Shown here: one piece after another, positions 31,434 through 40,209 of the stretch
How positions within the stretch are numbered: the stretch's first letter is position 1
How the letters are laid out: each line of letters starts with the position of its first letter
Assembly: GCF_000969415.1 (NCBI RefSeq)
Contig: NZ_JZEX01000106.1
Coordinates: 1-49,792 of the forward strand
Origin: Devosia geojensis
Lineage (GTDB): Bacteria; Pseudomonadota; Alphaproteobacteria; Rhizobiales; Devosiaceae
Direction of reading: 5' to 3'
DNA length: 49,792 nt
Position numbers and translations under genes: made by a program
The notes under the pieces: generated by a model
What the model saw: the letters and a program-made list of their open reading frames with translations, nothing else
Databases searched by the model: none
What the model was told of the DNA's origin: nothing

Positions 31434-32831
31434 TTACTCAGCCTTCTGTCCGGGTGCAAGGGGCAAGGTGGCGGCGGGTTCGCCGAGGGCCGGAGGGGAG
31501 GCGGATTCGTCGGCCGGCTGCGGGCGAGCGGGCGCGACGGGGGCGGGCACCGAGCTTACCGGCACCTTCCATTCGAAGGCGTCGAGCCTGCCGGTGACGG
31601 GCGAGACCGGCTCCCATTCGTCGCTGACGATGCCGTCGGCGGTCCACACCGGATCGCGCGGGGCGCGGACGGCCCGGGCGAGCCATTCGCGCGCCTTGCC
31701 CTGGTCGCCCGTCTCGCCCTCCTCGATCTCGGCCATGAGGCTGGCAACGCCTTCCGTCGGCTCGGCGACATAGGAGGCGAGCGCGTCGCGCGCCGTCGCC
31801 CAGTCGAAGGCGTCGATGGCGGCGCGGGCGACGACCATGGCGGCGGCGCGGTTGGCCGGCGGCATGTCGATGAGCTCGCGTACGCGCTTCAGGCGCTCGG
31901 CGGCGGAGGCGCCCGACTGGGCATTGGCATAGAGGGTCGCCGCGTGCGGATGTCCGGTGGCGCGCCAGATGCGGCGTAAGAGGCTCATGGCCTTGCGCGT
32001 CTCGCCGCGGTTGGAATGGATGCGCGCGGCAATGAGCGCGGCGGGCACGAAATCGGGCAGGAGCTTCAATGCCGTCAGCGCATGGTCGAGGGCCGAGAGC
32101 GGGTCCTTCTCCTCGGTTTCGCGGGCGCGGGCGGTTTCGATCACCGCCTGCTTGCGGCGTTTGGCGGCGCGCTCGGCGCGGCTCCTCGCCGGCTGGTCGT
32201 TGACCATGGCCACGGCCTGCGCCCAGGCGCCGCGCCGGGCAAGATCGGCGAACACCGCCTCGCTCGCCCAGCCGGCCCCGCCCGGCTCGAGCGTAATGGC
32301 CTTGCGCGCGAAGGTCAGCGCCACGTCCGGCCGGTTCTGCACGCGCGCCTGCTCGTAGAGACCGGCGAGGGCGGCCATCGCCGTCTTCTCGTTGGAGATC
32401 AGCGCCCGGTAGTGCTCGCGCGCCGCCCCCATGTCGCCGACCGCGAGCTCGGCCCGCGCCTCAAGCAGGCGCGCGGCCGGATTGTCGTTGAGGCGCGAGC
32501 GTGCGTCGCGGGCGAGGGCGCGGGCTCGGGACGGGTCGCCCGCCTCGAGCGCGACCACGGCGTCCGAGAGCGCCTCGATGCCGGCCTCCCGCCGCCGCTC
32601 GCGCGCCCGGCGGGCAAGGACACGGGGGGTATCGAGGAGGCGGCGGATCAGCGCCCAAACCAGGATGACGACGACGAGGGCGGCGATCAGCAGGAAGACC
32701 GTGGTGCCGATCTCGGGTTGCATGCGCCAGCCGGCGACCTCGATCGTCAGCGTGCCCGAAAGCGAGGCGATCCAGGCGATGAGGGCGGTGATGGCGAGGC
32801 TGGCGATGATCCAGGAGGCGAGACGAATCAC
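31434..32831 (-). CDS. hemY: HemY-like TPR membrane protein
   Basis: The product is 465 aa. Two transmembrane helices lie at about residues 5-25 and 42-62. A TPR-rich region follows, with repeated A-x-x-x-A-x-A helices and RALARDARSRLNDNPAARLL. This is the HemY of the hemCD locus, a membrane TPR protein of poorly known role. It is not the Bacillus protoporphyrinogen oxidase that shares the name. The C terminus is Pro/Ala-rich. The GTG start at 32831 overlaps the stop of the Mic60 homologue (GTGA). Confidence 0.9.
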   Translation of the reverse strand: MIRLASWIIASLAITALIAWIASLSGTLTIEVAGWRMQPEIGTTVFLLIAALVVVILVWALIRRLLDTPRVLARRARERRREAGIEALSDAVVALEAGDPSRARALARDARSRLNDNPAARLLEARAELAVGDMGAAREHYRALISNEKTAMAALAGLYEQARVQNRPDVALTFARKAITLEPGGAGWASEAVFADLARRGAWAQAVAMVNDQPARSRAERAAKRRKQAVIETARARETEEKDPLSALDHALTALKLLPDFVPAALIAARIHSNRGETRKAMSLLRRIWRATGHPHAATLYANAQSGASAAERLKRVRELIDMPPANRAAAMVVARAAIDAFDWATARDALASYVAEPTEGVASLMAEIEEGETGDQGKAREWLARAVRAPRDPVWTADGIVSDEWEPVSPVTGRLDAFEWKVPVSSVPAPVAPARPQPADESASPPALGEPAATLPLAPGQKAE

Positions 32832-34084
32832 GAAGCGCTCTCCCCGGCGAGCGTCAGGGCGTCGCGGCGCACCGTCTCGAGGAGACGCGCCGCGTCCGCG
32901 CGCACCGCCACCATCTGCGGAACCTCGCCGGCGGCGTCGCGCATGGGCGCGGGGAGCGTGCCGAAGAGCTCGTCGGCGGCCGCGTAGTCGCCGCGCGCGA
33001 TGGCCGCCTCCAGCCGGCCCGCAAGCGCTTCGGGGCTGTCGCCCTCGACATCGCCGACGGGGCGTAGCGCCAGGCGCGCGCGCAGCCAGTCGAGGGTCGC
33101 TTCCTGCCAGTCGGCGTCGGGGTCGGCCGGCCGGTCGGCGAGCATGGCCGGCAGCACGGCCGCGAAGGCGCGCTCGATGGCCTCGCGGCGGGGCAGGCCG
33201 GTGCCGGCCGCATCGATCAGGGTCTGCGGCACTTCCATCTCGGGATCGGAGCGGCGCAGGGCGTCGAGCTCGGCCGAGAACGATCGTCCCTGCGCAAAGG
33301 CGGTCTCCAGCGCCGAAAGCACCAGCGGCAGGCGCACGGCCGCGCCGATGTCGCGCGGCTGCGCGGCGACGGTCGCCTGCGTTGCCGCGAGGCTCTCGCC
33401 CATGCCGTTCAGTTGCGCCTCCTGCTCGCCGATACGGGTTTCGAGCGCCGACAACTGCGTGGCGAGCGTATCGAGGGAGCCGCGCAGGGCCGCTGCCGCC
33501 TCGCCGCCGCCGTCCCCATCCGGCGCTGCCGGAAGCGTGTCGAGGCGGTCGGTGAGGGTCGCGATCTGCGCCTCGACGGCGGAAAGGTCGGGGACCGGGG
33601 CGGGAGCGGCGGCGGTCGCGACCGGCGCCGGCTCGGCGGTTTCGAGGGCGGCGATGCGGGTGTCGAGCCCATCCATGCCGGCAGCGGTTTCGGCGATGGC
33701 CGTCTGCAGGTCGGGCACGCCCGTCACCACCTGGCGCATCTGCGGCAGCAGCTGGGAGAGCTCGGCGACGCGCGGGTCGGCCGGAGCGGGCCAGAGCCCG
33801 GCCCAGGCAAGGGCATAGGCTGCGGCAAGGCCGAGCACGCCGCCCCCGACGATGCCGAGGGCAAGGCTGCCGCCATTGACCTCGCCGGCCGGCCGCGGCG
33901 GGGGGAGCGGAGACGTGGTCTTCATCGATTCGGTCGCGGCGGGCTTGCCGGATGCGGGCGGCTCTGCGGAACGCGCCGTCGCGCCGGCGGCCCCGGCCGC
34001 GCCCGAGCCTTCGGGCTTTGCGCCTTCGCGGGCGCTGAGATCGATCACGGGGGGCTTGACCGGTCCGCCCTTGTTCTCGGTCAT
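32828..34084 (-). CDS. mic60: Alphaproteobacterial Mic60 (mitofilin) homologue, COG4223
   Basis: The product is 418 aa. A Pro/Ala-rich disordered N terminus (about 1-65) is followed by one glycine-rich transmembrane helix at about 71-95 (SLALGIVGGGVLGLAAAYAL). A long coiled coil lies at about 105-265. A C-terminal mitofilin-like helical region ends TLAGESAS. Mic60 shapes crista junctions in mitochondria, and alphaproteobacterial homologues lie between hemD and hemY as here. It is expected to connect inner and outer envelope membranes. I chose the ATG at 34084 over an adjacent TTG; AGAGGTG precedes it. Confidence 0.82.
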   Translation of the reverse strand: MTENKGGPVKPPVIDLSAREGAKPEGSGAAGAAGATARSAEPPASGKPAATESMKTTSPLPPPRPAGEVNGGSLALGIVGGGVLGLAAAYALAWAGLWPAPADPRVAELSQLLPQMRQVVTGVPDLQTAIAETAAGMDGLDTRIAALETAEPAPVATAAAPAPVPDLSAVEAQIATLTDRLDTLPAAPDGDGGGEAAAALRGSLDTLATQLSALETRIGEQEAQLNGMGESLAATQATVAAQPRDIGAAVRLPLVLSALETAFAQGRSFSAELDALRRSDPEMEVPQTLIDAAGTGLPRREAIERAFAAVLPAMLADRPADPDADWQEATLDWLRARLALRPVGDVEGDSPEALAGRLEAAIARGDYAAADELFGTLPAPMRDAAGEVPQMVAVRADAARLLETVRRDALTLAGESAS

Positions 34085-34161
34085 CAATTCACCTCTCTAA
34101 AGCCTTGGCGCCCAATGCGCTGCACTCGTTTCGGCTCGAGACGCCATCCGCCGGCCGGGCA

Positions 34162-34905
34162 TCATGCCCCGTTTTGCTCGCGGGCAAAAGCCAGGGCCAG
34201 GGTCATCATGGCGCTGTCCTCGGGCCGGTCGGCCAGGCTGATGCGCGTGCAGTGGGCCGCGATCAGCGGCGCGGCGACGTTTTCGGAAAGGCACAGCATC
34301 TCGATCCCCTCGCGCATCCGCCGCGTCAATCGGTCGCCGAGACAGTTGAGGAACGTCTGCGCCGTGCGATGAGAATAGAAGAGGACGGCGCAGAACTCCC
34401 CGGCTTCGAGGTCGGCGACCACCGGCTCGGGCAGGTGCCGGGCGGCGACCATGTCGTAGACCTCGATGGTTTCGACCGTCACGCCATGGTCGGCGACGGA
34501 GCGCGCAAGATCGCCCGAGCGATGCCGGCCGGCCGGGTGGAACACCGGGCCCGTTATGCCCGCCCGGGCGATGAGCTCGGCGAGGTCGGCCAGCGTTCCA
34601 CCGGCGGCAAAGACCTTGGGAAACCCGAGCGCTTCGGCCTCGAACGCGGTGCGCCCGCCCACCGCATAGACCGGCAGGTGGCGATAGGCTCCCGCCGCGC
34701 CGCGGTCGGCCAGCGCGCGCAGGCCGTTGGCGCTGGTCAGCGCGAGAGCCGCGAAGCGCTCGGGCGGCGGCAGGGGCGTGTCGAGGGGCTGGCGCTCGAG
34801 GAGCGGCGCGGCATCCGAGTCGATGTCGAGCGCGCGCAGCCGCAGGACGGTCATCTGCGCGTCGGGCTCGGGCCGCGTCACCAGCATGCGCACCGGCCGG
34901 GTCAT
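34162..34905 (-). CDS. hemD: Uroporphyrinogen-III synthase
   Basis: The product is 247 aa, the usual length. It starts [19 protein letters not shown]. It has ALALTSANGLRAL at about residues 53-65, PVYAVGGRTAFEAEALGF at about 79-96, and FYSHRTAQTFL at about 176-186. The enzyme cyclises hydroxymethylbilane to uroporphyrinogen III with inversion of ring D. It overlaps the hemC end by 4 nt, so the two consecutive steps are co-translated. A 77-bp gap separates it from the Mic60 homologue. Confidence 0.93.
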   Translation of the reverse strand: MTRPVRMLVTRPEPDAQMTVLRLRALDIDSDAAPLLERQPLDTPLPPPERFAALALTSANGLRALADRGAAGAYRHLPVYAVGGRTAFEAEALGFPKVFAAGGTLADLAELIARAGITGPVFHPAGRHRSGDLARSVADHGVTVETIEVYDMVAARHLPEPVVADLEAGEFCAVLFYSHRTAQTFLNCLGDRLTRRMREGIEMLCLSENVAAPLIAAHCTRISLADRPEDSAMMTLALAFAREQNGA

Positions 34906-35843
34906 GGGGCGCTCCAGCGGGCGAGGAAATCGGGGCCGGCAGCATCGAGGAGCCTGCGGGCGAGCTCGGCGCCGAGCCGCTCGCCGTCGCCGGCCGATCC
35001 CGAGACCGCATCGACGAATTGTTCCTTGCCATCGAGGCTCAGAATCTCGCCCTTGAGGGTCAGCGTGCCGCCGTCGAAGACGGAGAGCGCGCCGACCGGC
35101 GTGCGGCAGGAGCCATCGAGGATGGCGAGCATGGCGCGCTCGGCGGTCACCGCCTGCCAGGTCGGCAGGTGGTTGAGCGGGGCGACGAGCCCGGCCGCAC
35201 GCTCGTCTCCGCTGCGCACCGCGAGCGCGATGGCGCCCTGGGCCGGGGCGGGCATGAAGGTCTGCGCATCGAGGATGGCGGTGGCGCGATGGTCCTCGCC
35301 GAGGCGCTTGAGGCCGGCGAGCGCGAGGAGCGTCGCATCGGCGACGCCGTCGGCGAGCTTTTTGAGGCGCGTCTCGACATTGCCGCGGAAGGGCACGATC
35401 CGCAGGTCCGGGCGTAGGCGCAGGACCTGGGCGGCGCGGCGGATGGAGGAGGTGCCGAAGCGCGCGCCTTCGGGCAGGTAGTCGATGCCGCGCACGGAGA
35501 GCGAGATGAAGGCGTCGCGCACGTCCTCGCGCTCGAGGAACGCGCCGATCGCCATGCCGTCCGGCGGGGTGGTCGCCATGTCCTTGGCCGAGTGCACGCC
35601 GATATCGACCTCGCCTGCGAGCAGCGCCTCGTCGATCTCCTTGGTGAAGAGCCCCTTGCCGCCGACCTCGCTCAGCGGCCGATCCTTGAGGCGGTCGGCG
35701 GTCGACACGAACGTGACGATCTCGATCGCCTCGGGGTCGAGATCATGGGCCCTCGCCAGCAGGTCACGGGTCGCCTCGGCCTGCGCCAGCGCCAGCGGCG
35801 AGCCGCGGGTTCCAAGGCGGACGAAGGGAGCGGGCGATTGCAT
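34902..35843 (-). CDS. hemC: Hydroxymethylbilane synthase (porphobilinogen deaminase)
   Basis: The product is 313 aa. [19 protein letters not shown] lies at about residues 12-30, and [11 protein letters not shown] at about 84-94. The dipyrromethane-cofactor cysteine is in [12 protein letters not shown] at about 240-251. The enzyme joins four porphobilinogens into hydroxymethylbilane. It is the first gene of the leftward unit hemC-hemD-mic60-hemY and is divergent from tsaD across a 59-bp spacer that must hold both promoters. Confidence 0.97.
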   Translation of the reverse strand: MQSPAPFVRLGTRGSPLALAQAEATRDLLARAHDLDPEAIEIVTFVSTADRLKDRPLSEVGGKGLFTKEIDEALLAGEVDIGVHSAKDMATTPPDGMAIGAFLEREDVRDAFISLSVRGIDYLPEGARFGTSSIRRAAQVLRLRPDLRIVPFRGNVETRLKKLADGVADATLLALAGLKRLGEDHRATAILDAQTFMPAPAQGAIALAVRSGDERAAGLVAPLNHLPTWQAVTAERAMLAILDGSCRTPVGALSVFDGGTLTLKGEILSLDGKEQFVDAVSGSAGDGERLGAELARRLLDAAGPDFLARWSAP

Positions 35844-35902
35844 CGGCGGCGTATCCTGGTGTAGGCGAAAGCTTAACGCCCTTTGGAGTTAGACCAGTCG
35901 CC

Positions 35903-36982
35903 GTGAGCGGGCAAGCGCAAGCCGTCATCCTCGGCATCGAAACGAGCTGCGACGAAACCGCCGCGGCCGTTGTCGCGCGCGACGCTTCGGGCAGGGGCGC
36001 GATCCTTTCCAACGTCGTGCGCTCCCAGCTCGACGAGCACGCCGCCTTCGGCGGAGTGGTGCCCGAACTCGCCGCGCGCGCCCATGTGACCTTTCTCGAT
36101 CACATTGTCGCGCAGGCCTGCCGCGAGGCGGGCGTCACGCTTGCACAGATCGATGCGGTCGCCGCGACCGCCGGCCCCGGCCTCGTCGGCGGCGTGCTGG
36201 TGGGGCTAACGACCGCCAAGGCCATCGCCGCGGCGACGGAGAAGCCCCTCATCGCCGTCAACCATCTCGAGGCGCACGCGCTGACCGCGCGGCTGAACGA
36301 TGGCGTCGCCTTCCCCTATCTCATGCTCCTCGTTTCGGGCGGGCACAGCCAGTTCGTCCTGGTGCGCGGGGTGGGCGACTACGAACGCTGGGGCACGACC
36401 ATCGACGATGCGCTGGGCGAAGCCTTCGACAAGACCGCCAAGCTTTTGTCGCTGGGTCATCCGGGCGGGCCGGCGGTCGAAGCGGCTGCCGCCGGGGGCG
36501 ACCCGAAGCGCTTCCGCTTCCCCAAACCGCTCCTCAAGGAGGAGCGGCTCGATTTTTCCTTCTCCGGCCTCAAGACGGCCGTGCGGCTGCAAGCCGAGGC
36601 GCTGGCGCCGCTGTCCGGGCAGGATGTCGCCGATATCGCGGCGAGCTTCCAGGCGACGGTTGCCGATATCGTCGCGACCCGCGCCGGACAGGCGCTCGCG
36701 CGGTTCGCGCGCGAGCTGCCGGTGGCGGCGCCGACCCTCGTCGTCGCCGGGGGCGTTGCCGCCAACCACAGCATCGGCGCGGCGCTGCGGCAGGTGGCGC
36801 AAGAGGCCGGCGCGCGCCTCGTCGTGCCGCCGCCGGCGCTCTGCACCGACAATGGCGCGATGGTCGCCTGGGCCGGGGCCGAACGGCTGGCGCTCGGCGT
36901 CACCGACGATCTTGCCGCTGTTGCGCGCCCCCGCTGGCCGCTCGACGGACCCGAGATGAAGGTCAACTCCCATGCGGCTTGA
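35903..36982 (+). CDS. tsaD: tRNA N6-adenosine threonylcarbamoyltransferase
   Basis: The product is 359 aa of the Kae1/Qri7/TsaD ASKHA fold. The N-terminal [15 protein letters not shown], the metal-binding HLEAH at about residues 118-122 and the [11 protein letters not shown] stretch are intact. It transfers threonylcarbamoyl to A37 of ANN-decoding tRNAs, including tRNA-Thr. The GTG start at 35903 gives [16 protein letters not shown]. It overlaps gpsA by 11 nt. MtaB, in this window, thiomethylates the same modified base. Confidence 0.96.
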   Translation: MSGQAQAVILGIETSCDETAAAVVARDASGRGAILSNVVRSQLDEHAAFGGVVPELAARAHVTFLDHIVAQACREAGVTLAQIDAVAATAGPGLVGGVLVGLTTAKAIAAATEKPLIAVNHLEAHALTARLNDGVAFPYLMLLVSGGHSQFVLVRGVGDYERWGTTIDDALGEAFDKTAKLLSLGHPGGPAVEAAAAGGDPKRFRFPKPLLKEERLDFSFSGLKTAVRLQAEALAPLSGQDVADIAASFQATVADIVATRAGQALARFARELPVAAPTLVVAGGVAANHSIGAALRQVAQEAGARLVVPPPALCTDNGAMVAWAGAERLALGVTDDLAAVARPRWPLDGPEMKVNSHAA

Positions 36983-37958
36983 GACGGTCAGCGTCGTCGG
37001 CGCCGGGGCCTGGGGCAGCGCGCTCGCCCAGGCCGCCGCCAAGGCCGGACGGCGGGTGACGCTGATCGCGCGCGATCAAGCGGTCGTCGCCGAGGTCAAC
37101 GCGCGGCACACCAACAGCCGCCACCTCGGGGGCTTGCCGCTGGAGCCGGGCATCGCAGCCGAGCCGCTGTTCGTGCCCGCCGACATCGTCATCCTTGCCG
37201 TGCCGGCGCAGGCGACGCGCCAGGCGCTCTCGGCGATCGACCCGGAATTCCTCGCCAACCGGCCGGTGGTGCTGACCGCCAAGGGGCTGGAGACCGGCAC
37301 GCTCGAGCGGCAGAGCGAGATCCTTGCCGCCATGGCGCCGGACGCCGTGCCCTACGTCCTCTCCGGCCCGAGCTTTGCCGCCGACGTTGCGGCCGGGCGG
37401 CCGACCGCGGTGACGCTTGCCGGCGACAGGGCCAGCGAAACCTCGGCGCTCGCCGCCGCGCTCGCCGGCCCCAGCCTTCGTCCCTACGCCGCCGACGACC
37501 GCATCGGCGTCGAGGTCGCCGGGGCCCTGAAGAACGTCTATGCGCTCGCCTGCGGGGCGGTCGAGGGCGCCGGGCTCGGCCTTTCCGCCCGCTCGGCGCT
37601 GATGGCGCGGGCCTATGCGGAAATGGCGCGGATCGTCACCGCCATGGGCGGCTCGGCAACGACGCTCACCGGCCTTGCCGGCCTCGGGGACCTGACGCTC
37701 TCGTGCACCTCGCCGCAGTCGCGCAACTATACCTTCGGCCTCGCGCTCGGGCGCGGCGAGCGCACCGACGCCATCATTGCCGGCGGAGCCGGGCTCGCCG
37801 AGGGCGTGGCGACGGCCCCCGTCGCCGGGCAGCTTGCCGGCAAGCTCGAGGTCGAGGCGCCGCTCATCGATGCCGTCAACCGGTTGCTGGCCGGCACCGC
37901 CTCGATTACCGATATCGTCGTCGGGCTGATGGCCCGCCCCTTGAAGAGAGAAAGCTGA
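36972..37958 (+). CDS. gpsA: Glycerol-3-phosphate dehydrogenase [NAD(P)+]
   Basis: The product is 328 aa. The Rossmann motif [15 protein letters not shown] is at about residues 9-23, [16 protein letters not shown] at about 131-146, and the catalytic-region lysine is in [11 protein letters not shown] at about 183-193. It makes sn-glycerol 3-phosphate for phospholipids. The gene overlaps tsaD by 11 nt, a common alphaproteobacterial order, and is followed at 4 bp by the YciI gene. Confidence 0.96.
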   Translation: MRLETVSVVGAGAWGSALAQAAAKAGRRVTLIARDQAVVAEVNARHTNSRHLGGLPLEPGIAAEPLFVPADIVILAVPAQATRQALSAIDPEFLANRPVVLTAKGLETGTLERQSEILAAMAPDAVPYVLSGPSFAADVAAGRPTAVTLAGDRASETSALAAALAGPSLRPYAADDRIGVEVAGALKNVYALACGAVEGAGLGLSARSALMARAYAEMARIVTAMGGSATTLTGLAGLGDLTLSCTSPQSRNYTFGLALGRGERTDAIIAGGAGLAEGVATAPVAGQLAGKLEVEAPLIDAVNRLLAGTASITDIVVGLMARPLKRES

Positions 37959-37962
37959 CACC

Positions 37963-38250
37963 ATGCTCTATGCCCTCATCGCCGAAGACACCGACGATCC
38001 GCAAAAGCGGCTGGATGCCCGTCAGGATCACCTCAAGCACCTCGAAAGCCTCGGCGACCGGCTGGTCTTCGGCGGCCCCTTCCTCGACGAGAGCGGCACC
38101 ATGGTCGGCAGCCTCATGGTCATCGAAGCCGAAGACCAGCAGCAGGCCGAGGCGTTCTACGCGCAGGACCCGTTCATGCAGCGCGGGGTCTTTGCGTCCT
38201 ACACCATCCGGCCGTGGAGGCTGACCATCAACAAGGCCGCGGGGCGTTGA
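37963..38250 (+). CDS. YciI-like protein
   Basis: The product is 95 aa with a dimeric alpha-beta barrel fold of the YciI type. It has MLYALIAEDTDDPQKRLDAR, then HLKHLESLGDRLVFGGPFLD and DPFMQRGVFASYTIRPW near the end. The conserved His-Asp features suggest a small hydrolase or binding role, but no substrate is known. It lies 4 bp after gpsA with an AGAGAGAAAG ribosome binding site, and 2 bp before the EVE gene. Confidence 0.92.
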   Translation: MLYALIAEDTDDPQKRLDARQDHLKHLESLGDRLVFGGPFLDESGTMVGSLMVIEAEDQQQAEAFYAQDPFMQRGVFASYTIRPWRLTINKAAGR

Positions 38251-38252
38251 AA

Positions 38253-38675
38253 ATGGCTTACTGGCTGTTCAAATCCGAGCCCGACGTCTTCTCCTGGGAC
38301 GATCTTGTCGCCAAGGGCGCGCCCGAGGAGTGGCACGGGGTACGCGCGTTCGCGGCGCGCAACAACATGCGGGCCATGAAGATCGGTGACCTCGGCTTCT
38401 ACTACCACTCCAATATCGGCAAGGAGATCGTCGGCATCTGCAAGGTCGTCGCCGAGGCGCATCCGGATTCGACCGCCGAATTGAAGAACGGCAAGGTCGT
38501 CTGGGAGTGCGTCGACGTCGAGGCGGTCGAGCCGTTCAAGCGCCCGGTGACGCTCGAGGAGATCAAGCGCACCGAGGAGCTTGCGGACATGGCGCTGGTC
38601 AAACAGTCCCGCCTCTCGGTGCAGCCGGTGACCGAGGCGGAATGGAAGATCGTCTGCAGGATGGGCGGGCTCTAG
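38253..38675 (+). CDS. EVE-domain protein
   Basis: The product is 140 aa. It starts MAYWLFKSEPDVFSWDDLVA and contains WHGVRAFAARNNMRAMKIGD and YYHSNIGKEIVGI, the PUA-like EVE fold that recognises modified bases in nucleic acids. It ends with SRLSVQPVTEAEWKIVCRMG. EVE proteins often bind modified DNA or RNA bases. The ATG at 38253 starts 2 bp after the YciI stop. The repeated YciI-EVE pairing suggests a shared house-keeping role. A 134-bp palindromic repeat follows. Confidence 0.93.
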   Translation: MAYWLFKSEPDVFSWDDLVAKGAPEEWHGVRAFAARNNMRAMKIGDLGFYYHSNIGKEIVGICKVVAEAHPDSTAELKNGKVVWECVDVEAVEPFKRPVTLEEIKRTEELADMALVKQSRLSVQPVTEAEWKIVCRMGGL

Positions 38676-38681
38676 GCTTTG

Positions 38682-38815
38682 GTGCCACGCCCTTGTGGTT
38701 CGAGGTGCCTGCGGCCCACCTCACCATGAGGGCTACTGGCAGTTTGCTGCGCTCCCCAAGTAGCCTCATCCTGAGGTGCCCGCGCAGCGGGCCTCGATGG
38801 GCGAGGGCGTGGCAC
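38682..38815. repeat. 134-bp palindromic repeat, type C
   Basis: Perfect 12-bp outer arms are GTGCCACGCCCT (38682-38693) and AGGGCGTGGCAC (38804-38815). Inside are CACCTCACCATGAGGGCTACT and AAGTAGCCTCATCCTGAGGTG as near-complementary inner arms. It follows the EVE gene directly and may serve as its terminator. Confidence 0.8.
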
Positions 38816-38901
38816 GGTCGGTGCTAGGCAACGCCCCCGAACGAACCTAGTCTCTCCGCAGGCGCATGAGGGATGCGCTCGAACAAAAGGGGAGAAGAAG
38901 C

Positions 38902-39306
38902 ATGTCGCATTTTGCCGTCAACTGGCTCGCGGTGATCCTGGCGACCGTCGCCAGCATGGCGCTCGGGTTCGTGTGGTACATGGCGCTTTCCAGGCAATGG
39001 ATGGCCGCCAGCGGGCGCACGCCCGAGGACGTCCAGGGCGGGGACGTCACGCCCTTCATCTGGTCGGCGATCGTCCAGCTCGTCATCGCCTATTTCCTGG
39101 CGCTGCTGACGCCGGTGCTGATGGGCGCGACCGATGTCGGCAACGGGCTGCTGGTCGCTGCCCACATGTGGTTCGGTTTCGTCCTGACCTCGATGATCAT
39201 GAACCACCGCTATCAGGGCAAGCCCTGGTCGCTGACCGCCATCGACGGCGGCTACCTGCTGGTGGCCATGCTGCTGCAGGGCGTGGTGATCGGGCTGTTC
39301 GGGTAG
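38902..39306 (+). CDS. DUF1761 membrane protein
   Basis: The product is 134 aa with four hydrophobic segments (about residues 6-27, 53-75, 82-105 and 113-133). The N-terminal NWLAVILATVASMALGFVWY and the internal WSAIVQLVIAYFLALL match DUF1761. Function is unknown. The ATG at 38902 follows GGGGAGAAG. It is a single gene between two palindromic repeats. Confidence 0.88.
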   Translation: MSHFAVNWLAVILATVASMALGFVWYMALSRQWMAASGRTPEDVQGGDVTPFIWSAIVQLVIAYFLALLTPVLMGATDVGNGLLVAAHMWFGFVLTSMIMNHRYQGKPWSLTAIDGGYLLVAMLLQGVVIGLFG

Positions 39307-39317
39307 GCACGAAGCGC

Positions 39318-39410
39318 TCCCCTCCCCCTTGAGGGGAGGGGCTGGGGGGAGGCTTCGGTGGCTGCCTGAACCACCCCACCCTCATTCCCTCCCTCGAGGG
39401 GAGGGAGGCG
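39318..39410. repeat. C/G-rich palindromic repeat, type A
   Basis: CTCCCCTCCCCCTTGAGGGG on the left and CCCTCCCTCGAGGGGAGGGA on the right are separated by a GGTGGCTGCCTGAACCACC hairpin. It lies between convergent genes, and is very like the copy at 9452-9544. Confidence 0.8.
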
Positions 39411-39436
39411 AAGAGTCGCCCGCTCCGTTGTTGAAA

Positions 39437-40081
39437 CTATCCCTCCGCCGCCACCGGCTCGGCCTCGGGGGCCGGCGCATATTTGCTCAAAAGGGGCAGC
39501 TGCAGCAGCGAGAAGACGATGGTCAGCGGCATGATGCCCCAGACCTTGAACGCGACCCAGAGGTCGGTGGAGAAGCTGCGCCAGATGATCTCGTTCAGGG
39601 CGGCCAGGATGAAGAAGAAGAGGCCCCAGCGCAGCGTCAAAAGGAACCAGCCCCTGGGCTGGAGCTTGTAGACGTCGCCGAAGACGTAGCGCAGCAGCGA
39701 TTGGCCGAAGGCGAGGCCGACGAGCAGCGTTCCGCCGAACAGCACGTTGGTGATGGTCGGCTTCATCTTGATGAACATGTCGTCCTGCAGCCAGAGCGTC
39801 AGCCCGCCGAAGACCAGCACCACGGCGCCCGTCACCAGCGGCATGACCGCGACTTTCTTGAGGATCAGCCAGGAGAGGGCGAGCGAGATCACCATCGCGC
39901 CCATGAACCAGGCGGTGGCCACGAATATGTCGGCGCGCGCGTTGGCGACGAAAAAGACGATGAGCGGTCCGAGCTCCAGCACCAGCTTGGTCAGCTGCGG
40001 GCGCAGCTCCTCCCAGCTCTCTTGGCGCTCGGCCGCGTCGGTCTTGTCGCTGTTCTGGCTCATCGATCCCGTGGGGTTCAT
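39437..40081 (-). CDS. yciB: YciB / inner-membrane-spanning (septation protein A) family protein
   Basis: The product is 214 aa with five hydrophobic segments. [20 protein letters not shown] lies at about residues 33-52, and a late HWGL-like [21 protein letters not shown] at about 150-170 is the family signature. It acts in envelope maintenance and division in some bacteria. AAGGAA precedes the ATG at 40081; an internal ATG at 40063 is the alternative. It follows ftsY in the same direction with a 128-bp gap, the gene order common in Hyphomicrobiales. Confidence 0.92.
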   Translation of the reverse strand: MNPTGSMSQNSDKTDAAERQESWEELRPQLTKLVLELGPLIVFFVANARADIFVATAWFMGAMVISLALSWLILKKVAVMPLVTGAVVLVFGGLTLWLQDDMFIKMKPTITNVLFGGTLLVGLAFGQSLLRYVFGDVYKLQPRGWFLLTLRWGLFFFILAALNEIIWRSFSTDLWVAFKVWGIMPLTIVFSLLQLPLLSKYAPAPEAEPVAAEG

Positions 40082-40209
40082 CCTGGAAAGTTCCTTGACT
40101 ATGGGCAGTCGCGACCCGCGCTGCAAGCGGCCGGGTTGTCACGGGCGGTGGATTATCCCTGAAAGCTGATGCAATTACGGCCGGTCCCCCGCCCGACGCC
40201 GAGAGGCGA

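Noticed and set aside
31434..32831. Protoporphyrinogen oxidase for the HemY-named gene
   Set aside because: The protein has two membrane helices and TPR repeats but no FAD-binding motif, so it is the TPR-type HemY.
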